This document shows, one piece after another, positions 13,578-24,780 of a stretch of DNA of 64,000 nucleotides; position 1 is the stretch's first letter; each line of letters opens with the position of its first letter. The stretch covers positions 682,001-746,000 of the forward strand of contig OZ025214.1 of the NCBI GenBank assembly GCA_964019055.1, in the 5' to 3' direction. A program made the position numbers and the translations under genes. Below the pieces are notes generated by a model that saw only the letters and a list, made by a program, of their open reading frames with translations, was not told the DNA's origin and searched no databases. Source of the stretch: Anthopleura xanthogrammica (Eukaryota > Cnidaria > Anthozoa > Actiniaria > Actiniidae).

Positions 13578-16514
13578 TGTTGTTGCTGTTGTTGCTACTG
13601 TTGCTGTTGCTGCTGTTGTTAATACTGTTGTTGCTACTGCTGCTGTTGTTGTTGGTAGAAGTGTTTAAGAATGTCTGCCGATACTGGGTTCAAATGTTCG
13701 AACACATATTCAGTACTAATGTACCAAAACTGCTATCATTAAAACAGGCTGCGTGAGGAAAAAATCAAGTTTCTGATCAATCTTGAAGTGCAGCTTTTAC
13801 TCAAGCAAGGGCAGGTAAATGTGATAGATACAACATCACTTGTGAATAAACCACATCTTGTAGGTACAACTGCGGTGCCGATCTTTTATGATCGTAAAAA
13901 AAGAAAAACCAACATTGTGCGCTTTCACTTTCTTGTCATCAGATGAGGAGTGATTTGCCGTACCGTGCCCGTGCCGCCTTTCAGCATCTGCTCTGTAAAC
14001 ATCAATCCTTACCCTGCAGAATTCTGAGGATAACCTACTGGAAATCTCTTTCAGTTTTAGATCCAAGTGTCGTTTGATAATACCCGTTATATAGGCTATC
14101 AAAAGCCGCCTATAGTACTCAGTTCTGAATGATAAAGAGCTTGGTTTAAAAGTGTTATAGTTTCATGACTGATGAGTTTGTCTGTCTGTCTGCAGGTTGA
14201 AGTCCCCCCTGGACCGTTTATTACAGACTATTCTGACAGTATTCTTGTCCATCGATCTGTAGTCGAGGATTTGAATGCGCAGATCACGGTAAGATGTAGT
14301 ATTATATTATCACAGCAAGAATACTTACCATTCAAATCATTTTTTCCGTTATTTTGATTGGCCGAGAGAACTGCAAATAACTGTCTACAAATAACGGTCT
14401 GCCCATGCGCATTACGGTACAAAGCCATTTTGCTGCAAATAACTGTCTGCTCATGCGCAGTAACGTTGTTTTTGACAATGGCTCGCTTCCCTGAAAAAAT
14501 GAACTGACTTCTTTGTTATTGTTTGACTCGTGCGCACTGCCCCTCAAAGATTAGAAAAAATGATTTGAATGATAAAACAATTATTGAACTCGGTTATCAT
14601 AAAATATCGAGATTTGTTAGTGTCTTGCAAGCAATTATTTACCTCTGCCTTCGGCATCGGAAAATAATTGCTTGCTCGCCACTAACAAATCACGATATTT
14701 TGCTCAACCTCGTCCAATAATTGCTTATTATCTGCATAGGCACTTATTCCTTAGAGATGTATGTAGTTTAATTTGTTTTGTGGTAAAACAATTCCTGAGG
14801 AATTATTTTTTTATCACGCGCGCTTTTGGGTATGAGCGAACAAGCAAGCAAGCGATGGTTTTATCAAATGAAACTGAGCTGATCTAAGAGTAGTTTTCCA
14901 TTAGTTGATTCTTTCTCAGATTATCAACCCCTCACGGAAAATTCTCCAAATAAACAGGCAGGATCTCAACTCGAAAAACTTGATGTTCGATAAACTAGCT
15001 TCTAATTTAAGACCTATTAACTGATAAGAATATAATGTATAATGTATATTGGATCTGACTGTATGATATATGTTTGTGTAGAATCTTGGCAAAGCAAAAG
15101 TATCCATCATGGACGACAGTAAAGAATTTAGAAAGGGAATCCATGGTCTGGAATGGTAAGATAACTGATGTTTAAACCCTGCAGGCGGGTGTAATAACCT
15201 GAGGGTAGTTACAGCTAGTTTAAAGCAGGTTGACTTGCATAGCTGAAATAAATTAAATTCTGATGATATTTCTTCCCCCCACAAATTTTCAAGTCCGTAC
15301 GATTTTTGTCATCAAGACCACGTCTCACTGACGCAATATTCTTGTTGGTTTCTATGGAAATAGGGAACACAGGAAGATGCAAATGCAAGCAGAAGATCTG
15401 CAGACCAAAGCTAGAGATATCCAGTTACTGAGAGTAACCAAGGACCTCCAACAGGTATCCATCCTATCCGTTCCATGCCTTGCCACCAATCTAATCTTCC
15501 ATGCCATACTATGCCTTCTATCCCATACACCGTATCCATTCATCTATATATCTATCTATCTATCCATCCTATCCATTCCATGCCTTGCCACCAATCTACC
15601 CCTCCATGCCATACTATGCCTTCTATCCCATACACCGTATCCATTCATCTATCTATCTATCTATCTATCCATCCTATCCATTCCATGCCTTGCCACCAAT
15701 CTACTCTTCCATGCCATACTATGCCTTCTATCCCATACACCGTATCCATCCATCTATCCATCCTATCCATCCTATCCATCCTATCCATTCCATGCCTTGC
15801 CACCAATCTACTCTTCCATGCCATACTATGCCTTCTATCCCATACGCTTATCCATTCATCTATATATCTATCTACCTTTCTATCTATCTATCTATTCTGT
15901 CCATTCTATGCATTCGCACATGCATTCCATCTATCCATCCTTTCTATCCCATTCCATTACAACCATCCATCCATCTATCCATCCCATCTATTCATCCCAA
16001 CCCGTCCCATCCATTCATTCATCCCATCCATCCATCCCGTCACATCCATCCATCCCGTCCATCCACTTGATCATGATCATCTATTTATTTCTACTTTGCA
16101 ATAATAAATGTTATTATCTTCCCAGTTCTTGACCGAGGGTGATCATCAAGCCCGACAACAGAAGGAAATTGCGACGCTCGAACAAACTTTATCCTTGTTC
16201 CAAAAGGTATTCACTAATCAACATTTTCAGTACAGACTCTTAAACCGTCTATATATATCAACACTATTTATTGCTCCCATATTTCCAGATGCACGAGAGA
16301 AACGTCGGTGACCGCAAAGAAACAATAAAAGGAATCAAACGAGTAATCCACAAGAAAGACAAGGATAATACCAAACTGGACGGTGATCTAGAGGAACTGG
16401 CTTTATCTGTTGCTGAGCGACGGAACGTCAACGAGATGAATGGTAGGTTCCATCCTCAGCCCTTTCTCTTACTTCTTCAGTCCATTTCTTTCCCATTTTT
16501 TCTTTCCCATTTTG

Positions 16515-16574
<60 letters not shown>

Positions 16575-16821
16575 TTTCTCCTAGGAACCATGAGATTCCA
16601 TTATGCAAACCTAATATTCATCTATTTTTGTTTGTTTGTTTATTTTTCCAGCTGAAAGAAGAAATGACACCGGAGCAGAGCGTCGCTACCAAGACATCGT
16701 TGCCCGCCGTAAACTAGTTGATTTGGCCAAAGCTCAAGCGTCAGAAATAGCAGTCTTGAGAGCGGAAGTTGAGCGACTACGCATGCGCACTTTCCCGGCT
16801 CTTGTTCAAGTCGAGCGCTGA
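484..16821 (+). CDS. CFAP43: Cilia- and flagella-associated protein 43 (CFAP43), 33 coding exons
   Basis: Axonemal WD-repeat/coiled-coil protein; the family tethers inner dynein arms to doublet microtubules in motile cilia and sperm flagella. Exons: 484-512, 682-938, 1109-1205, 1295-1462, 1992-2158, 2611-2829, 3099-3190, 3319-3450, 3762-3875, 3981-4061, 4163-4311, 4389-4492, 5004-5162, 5386-5564, 5667-5813, 6088-6229, 6884-7137, 7416-7619, 8216-8492, 8776-8957, 10401-10541, 11120-11255, 11760-12109, 12270-12553, 12856-13084, 13284-13396, 13748-13814, 14196-14288, 15082-15155, 15364-15454, 16126-16206, 16289-16442, 16652-16821. All have GT-AG borders and matching phase, summing to 1711 aa; the human protein is of similar length. 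Residues 1 to about 745 are WD40-like (SWAQGYDGG at the N-terminus), the rest largely charged coiled coil. The end, [16 protein letters not shown], closely matches vertebrate CFAP43. The start in exon 1 is inferred from phase (AG+T gives Ser before WAQGY). Confidence 0.93.
1665..1815. repeat. Foldback MITE-like element, family A copy 1 (CFAP43 intron 4)
   Basis: Inverted ends: the left end reads CCATACATCGGTTCACTGGT and the right end ACCAGTGAACCAATGTATGG. The arms also share GCATTGAATCGAGACTGCAAG with its complement. No coding capacity. A second copy is at 4634-4956. Confidence 0.7.
4634..4956. repeat. Foldback element family A copy 2, interrupted by family B
   Basis: Same terminal sequences as 1665-1815 (TTTTCCATACATCAGTTCA ... 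GTATGGAAAGTG) but lengthened by a second foldback element at 4682-4853. Lies in CFAP43 intron 12. Confidence 0.7.
4682..4853. mobile_element. Foldback MITE-like element, family B copy 1 (nested)
   Basis: Terminal inverted repeats start AGACCATTTTCGAGATG and end AAAATGGTCT. The inner arms also pair (GAGGCATTTTTGGGCAAGAT with its near complement). Flanked by AT on both sides, and removing one AT plus the element restores family A, so AT is the likely target duplication. Confidence 0.7.
5836..6000. repeat. GGATGGGATGAGAATAGATGAAT-type minisatellite
   Basis: Imperfect tandem array of a roughly 23-bp ATGGATGGGATGAGAATAG motif in CFAP43 intron 15. It creates spurious ORFs on both strands. Confidence 0.8.
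6244..6405. repeat. Foldback MITE-like element, family C copy 1
   Basis: Inverted arms CCCATTTCAGACCACGTGTC and GACACGTGGTCTGAAATGGG, with outer ends CCTTGGG and CCCCAAG. Related sequence occurs at 57901-58078 and as a half-copy inside the 29.7/31.7-kb duplication. Confidence 0.75.
6415..6769. repeat. Large inverted repeat with arms of about 165 bp
   Basis: Left arm begins CAATACTCCAGTTTCACATT and the right arm ends with its complement. The arms stay similar nearly to the centre, around 6590. Both strands therefore show the same spurious open frame. Sits between CFAP43 exons 16 and 17, directly after the family C element. Confidence 0.8.
7987..8161. mobile_element. Foldback MITE-like element, family B copy 2
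   Basis: AGACCATTTTCGAGATG at the left end and AAAATGGTCT at the right, flanked by AT on both sides as in copy 1 at 4682-4853. Internal arms contain GAGGCATTTTTCGGGC and its near complement. CFAP43 intron 18. Confidence 0.75.
8958..9537. repeat. 30-bp minisatellite starting at a CFAP43 splice donor
   Basis: About 19 near-identical copies of a 30-bp unit containing GTACATATACTGATAGTATC then GATATGCCCG. The first unit begins with the donor GT of exon 20. Because 30 is divisible by 3 and the unit lacks stops in several frames, long repetitive ORFs appear on both strands; these are artefacts. There are no spacers, so it is not a CRISPR array. Confidence 0.93.
9680..9823 (+). repeat. 72-bp tandem duplication
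   Basis: A unit beginning ATTAATCATATCCATTTTGA occurs twice, at 9680 and 9752, nearly identical. CFAP43 intron 20. Confidence 0.8.
9824..10348. repeat. 263-bp tandem duplication containing a foldback element
   Basis: The block at 9824-10086 is repeated at 10087-10348 almost without change. Each unit contains a palindromic element bounded by GGTAATAGAACTGAGT and ACTCAGTTCTATTACC, with a GC-rich centre CCCGCTGCGCGGTCG. Confidence 0.85.
10567..10885. repeat. CACGGC-rich foldback element
   Basis: Ends GAGCAGATTTC and GAAATCTGCTC are inverted repeats. The interior is full of short CACGGC/GCACGG words and CCAATCA motifs. Similar CACGGC-rich sequence recurs at about 11000-11090, 11310-11420 and 32450-32580. 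Confidence 0.6.
12641..12780. repeat. Foldback MITE-like element with GCATTCTGGGAC arms
   Basis: Arms GCAGCAATGCATTCTGGGAC and its near complement, plus AATCAAATA/GATATTTGAT, bracket the element in CFAP43 intron 24. A possibly related element with GCATTGTGGGAC ends lies at 47288-47423. Confidence 0.6.
13247..13260 (+). promoter_or_regulatory. Perfect X-box (RFX) motif in CFAP43 intron 25
   Basis: GTTGCCATGGTAAC matches RYYNYY-AT-RRNRAC at every position. It lies 24 bp before exon 26. It could serve as an intronic enhancer or internal promoter, or be a chance match. Confidence 0.45.
13503..13655 (+). repeat. TTG/CTG triplet tract
   Basis: Mixed TTG and CTG triplets over about 150 bp in CFAP43 intron 26. 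The poly-leucine frame across it is intronic and not coding. Confidence 0.9.
14603..14703. repeat. Hairpin element (CFAP43 intron 28)
   Basis: ATATCGAGATTTGTTAGTG and AAGCAATTATTT on the left pair with AAATAATTGCTTGC and CACTAACAAATCACGATAT on the right. No coding content. Confidence 0.65.
15455..16075 (+). repeat. TCCA/TCTA-rich complex tandem repeat
   Basis: About four copies of a unit of roughly 120 bp (TTCCATGCCTTGCCACCAAT, CTATCCCATACACCGTATCC) followed by degenerate CCATCCATC. It begins at the donor GT of exon 30 and fills most of intron 30. Long ORFs through it are artefacts. Confidence 0.9.
16507..16576 (+). repeat. TTTC microsatellite
   Basis: About seventeen consecutive TTTC tetranucleotides in CFAP43 intron 32. 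Confidence 0.95.
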
Positions 16822-18700
16822 TCTTAATTTATATATTCCAACAAGCGAGGCACGCCGGCAAAAAAAAAAAATTCTCATTTAGCCGTAACCCACTTACTAG
16901 TCTAGCTGTACATAGGTAGTGTCTGAATTAGTTCCGATTTTAAACGCGGTCATAATTTTTCCAGTGTTTTTTTATGTTGGTTTGACTTCGATTTTATGTT
17001 TTGAGCAGGCATTTGTGTTTCTCTTGTGTACATAAATCATCTCATTAAAGTATCTAATTTATCATAAAGAACTGTTCTGTTATGTCATATATCTTAAACC
17101 TCGGACCAAACGAGGAGAGAAAGGCACCAAGACCTAGGCTCCCTCCTCGTATCTTTTGTAGCTGTAAAATCAAATTTTTTTTTTGGTTGTATTGATATCG
17201 ATCTTATTCTTTGCCTGTGGCAGACACGAGGGAACTACCCGCCTGTCCCGGAAGCATTCATAATCACTACTTTGCACCTGTAGCGCTGTTAAGACAGCAA
17301 AGCGAAAAAGGCAGTTTTTGAATTTTAATCAAGCAGAAGATTCATGTCAATAAAACTCTTTCAAGTGGCCAACATTAAGCTCTCTCTCGGCTCACTCAGT
17401 TCAACGGGCTCTAACCAATATCTTTAGTTTTCTACCCGCCCTCGCATATCTGCTACCTTAAAGAATGGTATTCCTCATGCTTCGCCTTTTTTCAAGATAA
17501 CAACAGCACCATCAAAATACTTAATGCTATAACATCGTGTATTTACTGGTCTTTCTGGTACCAAAAATTTGGAAGCAGGAGTCCGGCAATAATGAGGGAA
17601 CCAGTTGAGAAACTAAAAAGCGAAACTCATTTCGAAAGCGATTCAGATTTGCCATGTTGTCAACAAGCTCTCACGGAGTCTGAAAATGCTGATGCTTAAA
17701 TAACAGTATCCCATTGTTTTTATTTTCATAAACCCGCGAAAAAATATCGGGTTTTTTAAATATTCGCTAGAGATAGCAGGCATTTTTAAATAAAATCAAA
17801 CAAAAGAACGACAGGGATTGTCCTTGTTTTTTTCGCTGTGCATTCAAATCTGGCTCCCAACCAATGTCGCAGTTTACAGGCCTTCAAGCCTAACTCCAAC
17901 ATTCTTAAGCCACAGTAGTGGGACAAGAAAGTAATCAATCTTTCTTTAGTTCTTTCATAAAGTGTTTAGAGGAAAACGAGCGACATGTTTAGAGCGTTTT
18001 CAGCATCGCTCATATCTGTGGTTGTTTCCTGTTACGGGATCCCTGTGTCGTCATGTATTTCCTACTTGGTTGAGAGCGCCATATGGCGGAACCCTGTCAG
18101 TCTCCTTTCCAATTCTGACTAATCTCCGATTATGCTATCTATCTCATGTCTTGTCAAAGTCACTGACAGCTTTCACCTCACTCTTCTGCTTTTACTTCAA
18201 CGCTTTTAGCATATTCTACTCGAAATACCCCCACAAGGAAATGACGGGCTCCTATGGCGAGAGTGATATCCCCTACATCGCTTTGGCATCTTATAGACTG
18301 ACACGTCTTGGCCCTTCTGAACTGCTTGAGGTCTTTCTTATTAATAGGTGGGCCTCACAGAAATCTTTAGTAATTACGAACTACATCCATCGTGATTTCA
18401 AAAAAAAATTATTCAAGAGAAAGGAATGAAAAAGGAAAGAAAAAATATAGATGTTGCTGTGACCACGGTAACGCTTGCCAACTCTCATCTCGCTTGGTTC
18501 ATTTATTCTAGATGAATAATTGAAAGGCTGACGGCAAGACCATATCTCACCAGACGGCTGCACTCATAATAACCACTCATCTGTCAAACAGGCTGCTCTG
18601 ATAGGCCCACCTCAAAGTGCACCTATCCTTCATCATCGGCTATTCAATATCAAATCTCCGACCAGCCTATGGGAGCTCAGTAACACAATAGAGGTTTTAT
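16822..18700. other. CFAP43 3' UTR and intergenic DNA
   Basis: Candidate poly(A) signals for CFAP43 are ATTAAA at 17044-17049 and AATAAA at 17349-17354. The rest shows no exon I can support. An open frame at 17962-18429 begins without ATG and has no recognisable motif. Confidence 0.5.
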
Positions 18701-18798
18701 CGGGTTGCGGGGCTGGTGTGATGCCACCAGTAGTTTGCCTTTGTTTGGCGCGTTTCCTATGACATGTGACGAGCCACTTACAGTGACAGGCCGCAGCA

Positions 18799-18907
18799 AT
18801 GATTCAGCCGCCCTTACCCTACCGCACTGCGCTCCATCAACCAAACAGTTCCCTACTCGCTCAATCCAAGAATAAAGTTTCGATCAGACTCCACACACAA
18901 GAATCAG
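18799..18907 (+). other. Probable 5' UTR exon of the ankyrin gene, with uORF
   Basis: Sequence ending GAATCAG|GTAAGA is a strong donor, and the next acceptor (TTGATTAG at 21249) fits. The exon's true 5' end is not visible. It contains an ATG at 18799 whose frame is open to the donor. If joined to 21250, this frame stops at 21269, ten bases before the main ATG. The gene's own frame has an in-frame TAA at 21253-21255, so this exon cannot extend the protein. Confidence 0.45.
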
Positions 18908-20794
18908 GTAAGAATAAATAAAACGTTCGATACCATTCGGTTGGCTTAGTCTGTTTGACAGTTGTAACCAGAGAAGGGTTCGGCGGTAGAGAGGAATAAC
19001 GATGAACCAACAGCAGGAGCGTGTTCTGATGGTACTTTCGCTTACCGTAAGAATGACGACGAAGACGAATCCAAGACGGTATTTCGCTTCGTTAGCCTTG
19101 TTCTTTATAGGTAGCCGCTCAATTAGTGGCTAGGGACATGTTATTATATTAGTTATTGCTGTAAAGAGCACAATGCCGCGAGTTTTAAAAGCCAAAATAG
19201 ACCATCGAACGCTCACAGCCAACCGTCGTGATTAGCAAAGCTCCTTCGGTGTCTTCATCTCACTTTCACACTTTGAGGTTGAAGCGTGCTTTACTTCTCG
19301 CCTAAATTCGTATAAATCAAACCCGAATGACTCCCCCAGATATATGTAAACAACTTTCATCTTATTTAAGAAAGGATAGAAATTAAATTACTGTGATGTG
19401 TTCGAGAGAATGAAGCGTCTGTTGGAGGAAGCTTCGAGGAGTCGAGCAGCGGACCTTTGAACAGCTTGTCGTTGTCTACGTGGTTCGTGCATGGTCTCAT
19501 CTGTGAACTGATAACGTGATTTTTTTCAGTATCCCATCCCTCCATCCTTCATTGTTACAATATAATGAAATTGTTTTGAAGCCCTTGACATATTTATATT
19601 TTATTTTTAAGGTCCTGTAGGTTTTTGATTCATACTAGTAGTAATTATTGGCAGAGTAATAGATTGTCGTGTTGTATATTTTTCCTCGATCTTCTTGTAC
19701 TGTACACTCGTCTCTCCGACCATTTTATTAGTTTTGTCATAGTAGCCAAAGGCCGGCTTGGCTTCTTCTACTCCTTTAAGCTTATGTTTATTTAAAAAAC
19801 TCGTAGTAAACGTTTACTAACCAAATTGAGAATTGTGACCACAAGAATTACGATACTTTGAATATAGTTAATTTCAGCTATTCAAATCAAAAACTTTTGT
19901 TTTTGAAATAACAATGTAATCTAAATATTTTGTTATTCTAATGAAGTGATTGATTTGTTCCCTTTGATGCCATTGTTTTCATTTCATTGTATGTAGTTCA
20001 AGGTCTGATAACATATGTGATTGCTAACTTGTATGCCATATATAGAGGTAGTGATACTCATATACAATTTAAATTAACTTAGAGCCTGTTATAGTAAAAA
20101 GAATGAATCTTTAACAGTATAAGTACTGGAATTTTAACGAGGAAAAATAATTAACTTCCAGGAAGAAGAAACATACAATCCCAGATCTAGCTAGCACATA
20201 GATTCATAGCAAGACTGCAATTTTTTTTCCACTCTTTTTAATGTGGAACAAATTGGAGATTAGCTTAATGGAAAAAAATGACTATCATTACAAATAAGAA
20301 ATAATGTCTTTTTTGAAGAATGATAACGATAATGATAATAATTAGCAACTAAAATTACCCTGGGTGAATTATGGAAGGCAGATTTACTGTTAGATATGAG
20401 GTTTTCTATTTGTGTTTTGGATATTATACTATGTGTATCATAGTATTTAGGAATAAAAGTTTGATTCTTTAATGATAATATATGTGGAAATATTAAGCAA
20501 TATACATGGTCTATTTTTAGATTCTTATTAGAATTTCATGATAGCTATTCCTTTCAACTGAAATTTTTCATGGACACTTGTGGCATCCATGACCTTAAGA
20601 CAGGTTGGCTTGAACATTTTAAATAATAATTATTCCTATATGCTTGAGATTTTCAATAAGATATCAACAGGATGGGGTCTGGGATTAAGAAATTCACTAT
20701 TTAATACTGATTCCTATAAGGGTTTGAACTCTGTTAGATCTTTACCCTTGCCATTAGGTTTTAAATTTTTGCTTTATCAAGGGAACAAGCTCTG

Positions 20795-21118
20795 TGATGA
20801 TCAAATTCAGGGCATGGCTAACTCACAGATCAAACCCTGAAACAACCTCTGGGCTGATCTAAGTCAAGGCACGGCTAACTTACAGATCGAACCCTGAAAC
20901 AAACTCTAGGCTGATCAATGTCGAGGCATGGCGAACTCAAAGATTGAATTGGAATTTAGCTGGTTAGGTTTTGCGGAGGGAGGAAAACCGAAAAACGAGA
21001 AAAACCCTCAGACAGGGTAGAGACCTAACAAACTCTACTCACATGTGATTCCAAGTCAAGGAATCAAACCTAAAACCCCAGAGGTGAGAGGCGAGTGCAC
21101 TACTACTAGGCCACACTT
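20795..21118 (-). mobile_element. tRNA-derived SINE with 58-bp tandem tail
   Basis: Read on the minus strand, the head begins GTGGCCTAGTAGTAGTGCAC (degenerate A box) with TTTGATTCC as B-box remnant, then GGTTTTTCTCGTTTTTCGG. The tail (20795-20950) is nearly three copies of a roughly 58-bp unit with GGCATGGCTAACTCACAGAT and ACCCTGAAACAACCTCTGG. Relatives are at 30079, 30572, 32627 and 59935. Confidence 0.7.
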
Positions 21119-21279
21119 GATTTCCTAAAAATAAACAAAATTGAAAATAATACTTATCCTGTGCAAATGTGTCAAAGAGAACATTGGCATCTTTACGAAG
21201 TTAAACTGGAGTCTTGCTAATGATCAAAATATGTTCTTTCTTTGATTAGATTTAAGTGTTGTTAAATAACGGCAAGCCA

Positions 21280-24200
21280 ATGAAAATGGCCACATGTACA
21301 CCAGTCAGGCCGTCACAGCTTGCTGCAACCATGTATGGAGAATATCCAAGAACCACAATGACCCCAGAACCAGTGCTACGCAAGTGTACTCCATTTTGTG
21401 ACAAGAACAAGGACTGCCCAGAGCACCATGAACTTTTAGTGGCTATAGTGAACTGTACAGATATGCTGGGCTCTTTATCGAACCTCGACAGCTTAAAAGA
21501 ATGCGTTGATAAGTACATCAAGAAGGGCTGGAATAAAGATGATGATGTTCCAGATCCAGTTATAGAGAATCGGTTTCCTTTGATCCACTGGGCGGCATCT
21601 TTGGGAAAGTGCAACGCACTTGAGTGGATGTTAGCAAGTGGCTTCAGTCCCATTGCTAAATCATCTGGTGTAGGAGAGACTGCACTTCACAGGGCAACAG
21701 CATGGTTGTATAAATCAAGAGCAAAATTCACCGTCAAAGAACTCACGCCAAAATACAATAAAATGGTCAGTCTGTTGAAGGAAACACTTCATGTCAAAGA
21801 TGAAGCTCATGGAGAAACACCATTACACACAGCAGCTGGAATGCTTGTAAATGGCGATCACAAACCCAACTTCTTTCAAACGTGTGTTGAGCTTATCGTC
21901 AAACAAGCCAGAAAAATGGGAGACCAGTGCCCTGGTATATTAAATGCTGTCAATGATGATGGTGATACAGCACTCCACATTTTATCCTGTGGCGAAAGAC
22001 ACAAGATTGAGTTCTGCTGCCAGGCTATTAGGACTCTTATTATTGCTGGTGCTGACAGGAGTATCAGGAATAATGTAGGAAAGACATCGTTGGATATTGC
22101 ATTGTCAAGAGGAACGGAATCCATTGTTGAAGAGCTCATCAAGGTAAATAGCTTGTTTATTTTATGTAATATAATTACAGCGCGACGCGCTAAAGCATGA
22201 CAACTTTTAATGTATTCGCATACTTCTATGCACTGGCTTTTTGCTCCAAACGAGCTTTTACACGCCTTATTTGGAAAAAAACAGACAACTTTGCATCAAT
22301 TGTGTTGGTTTAAAGCACAAAATCCCGTGCATAGAAGTATGCGAATACATTAAATGTGGTCATACTTTTGAGCGTCACGCTGTAATGATTAACAGTCAAA
22401 GTAAAACAAGGGAAAACAATAGAATTAGTGTCTATTTATCATGTATTAGTATAGTATGTTATGTATTATACTTACTATTTTTTCACCGGCCAAGTTAAAC
22501 CACTCTATGCAGTGTGTCACAACTCTTTGTAGTTTCTAAAAGTCCAATGAAGCCAAGTGGTTAGCATACAAGAGTTGAGTATGCTTAGTTTAATTCCTTA
22601 TGCAAGCACAGGGCTTGTGAAATTACGGCCAGTCAGTCGCTAGTCACGATAACCAGCCAAATTAGTTTTAGCTTGGTCATACCCCATTTCTGGCTCAACT
22701 TTACTGGTCAAGAAGACCAGCAAGGCAGAGATTTAACTGGACAAGTTCAAATTCTGGCCAGAAATTGTCCATTAAAATATAACCAGCTGTTATTTCAAGC
22801 CCTACAAGCAAGCACACCTGGTTGTCTCTCACATCTCTTGTGTCACAAGTTTAGAAGTAGGTACCAGCATATATAAGATCTTATAGATCATATATGGTTT
22901 CATTACAGGTAGTCGATACAGATGGGAATGGATTACTGTCTAGTCTCAACTCCGATGACACAGAATCGTTCTCCTATAGTGCACTTGCCACCCCCTCTCC
23001 TCCTCTCAGCAATATGTCTAGATCCATAGAGAGCCCATTACATCCAGGCATCAGTGATGAGGAAGATAGTGGCTATCCTCACATCGCACATGTGCAGTCT
23101 GTTAAGGTTGAGCCACTGGAGGATGACCAAGATGTTGAAAAGGTATTCTAAACAACTTCATAGACCTAATTCATTGTTTTCCCAGTTGAGAGGCTGTGTC
23201 ATTCCCTTGAGTATTATTTGTTTACCCATATCTGAATATAGATACTCAAACAAATATATCTATTAGATAGGCAGACATTTCGTTGAACAATATATTTGTT
23301 TCCCTTGATTATTATTATTATTTCTTTGTTTATGCTTTACACTTGAAAAGATACTAAAATAAAATGATACATATTCCCAAGGGATTGCCATCATGGTTCA
23401 AAAAGATGGAGATATTTTGTTGAACATTGTATTTGTTTTTCTGTAGCAAATTCAGCAGATGCAGGAAGAGCAAGCATCAAGCAGCGGTATTGATGGACAC
23501 CACTTAAACGGCTGTAAGTATTATCATACTGTGCTCATGGCATTCATTTCAATGCTGGCGCATTTAAAATTCATTGAAAATCTGTGAATGGACCTATAAT
23601 TTGTTTCAAAGGTGGCAAATCTCATCTCAGATATCTCCTATGAAAGCCAGGAAATTCAGAGAGAAGTTTGAATATCATAGAATCAGCCATCTTGAATCAA
23701 GCTTAAAATTCCAAATATGATCAAAAAACTCCTAATTTGCATATCTGAATATACCAGAGCATGGTTATAGTGTTACACATTGCAAACCCCCTGACTGTGA
23801 TTATCTTTATCTTCAGTGGACATGGTCGATGGTGCTGGTCTTCTCAGACATCTTTGTGAGGCAGGACTGCTTCATGATGTCTCCAGTCTCGTTGGCAAGG
23901 CAAGGCTCAGAGATGAGGGAAACCTGCGTAAAATACAAGTTCAGGCAAAAGGTAATATCAGCAATCTTGGACTGTCCTACTCTCTGTCCATCCAGTCTGC
24001 TTGTTTATTTTTCCTGACAGGTTTAAATGATGACAGATTTGTTCCAAGTTCATGATTTTCTTCACAGACCTGTACTGAGATAGCAAACATGGTGCACTGT
24101 GACATGGTCTAGTTTGGGTACAAACATATTTTGTTCATCATGCCTTATATGGTGTTCTTTGTACCCAAGCTAGACCACAATGCATCATGTTTTATCAAGC

Positions 24201-24780
24201 TCGGCAAAGGCCCATATTTCCCATTCATTTCTGGAAGCATCGGTGGGATATTAGCGAGATATTCATCTCTTACCCACAAGGTGTTTTCTCCATTTTTTCC
24301 TCCCTATAATTCCCAATAGGATTTGGTGATGAAACTTATTCTAAAAAACAACTGTTTTATCCACATTCGTGTGTGTCTCATCTTGTTTTGCATTCTTGTT
24401 TTACATCGTTCAGTGTTCATCGCGAGATCGACAAAAATCTGTAGTCATTGTTTTAGTTGTTAGGTTTTATCTTATTTTATTGTATAACACATTGTAAAGC
24501 ACATTAGATCATATCCATATGTACGTATAAAGCACTATATAAGTATTAATTATTTATTATTATGATAGAAGTGGATGCACAAATCAACACCAAACTCAAA
24601 GAGATCGACAGAATGAAGCTAGAAGTCCAGTCACTGAAACTGAAAAGAAAGCGATGTGATGAAGAATGTGAAAGACTACGAAAAAGACTCCAGTCATGCG
24701 TCAATGTCATGAAGGAGATTCCGATGACCATTTCTGAAAGCCGAGGTGAAAAACCTCAGGAAAACGATAAAGAATCTTGA
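21280..24780 (+). CDS. Ankyrin-repeat and coiled-coil protein, 503 aa, unrecognised subfamily
   Basis: Coding exons 21280-22143, 22909-23142, 23447-23513, 23817-23951 and 24569-24780; all borders are GT-AG and in phase. Residues 1-97 are unique and Cys-containing. Residues 98-288 hold about four or five ankyrin repeats (LIHWAASLGKCNALEWMLAS, GETALHRA, GETPLHTAAGML, GDTALHIL, GKTSLDIALSRG). Residues 289-366 are Ser/Pro/acidic and low in structure, ending in VKVEPLEDD, which contains a SUMO-acceptor consensus (VKVE). The last 70 residues form a basic/acidic coiled coil (KEIDRMKLEVQSLKLKRKR). There is no signal peptide or membrane segment, so a nuclear or cytoplasmic adaptor is likely. The start could be 21280 or the better-context ATG at 21286. 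I cannot name the vertebrate counterpart. Confidence 0.85.
22174..22386. repeat. Foldback MITE-like element in ankyrin gene intron
   Basis: Ends ATTACAGCG and CGCTGTAAT are inverted. The arms TGTATTCGCATACTTCTATG and CATAGAAGTATGCGAATACA pair perfectly. It starts about 30 bp after the donor at 22144. Confidence 0.8.
24090..24190. repeat. Foldback MITE-like element, family E copy 1
   Basis: GGTCTAGTTTGGGTAC on the left pairs with GTACCCAAGCTAGACC on the right. The second copy is at 55736-55823. Confidence 0.7.

Noticed and set aside
13466..13756. Poly-leucine ORF
   Set aside because: Reads through a TTG/CTG tract inside a CFAP43 intron.
15377..16132. 251-codon ORF and two overlapping frames
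   Set aside because: Runs from exon 30 into a TCCA-type repeat array; repetitive translation with no family resemblance.
17962..18429. 155-codon open frame
   Set aside because: Begins at GTG with the first ATG far inside, no domain, no splice context and no related copy; probably chance.
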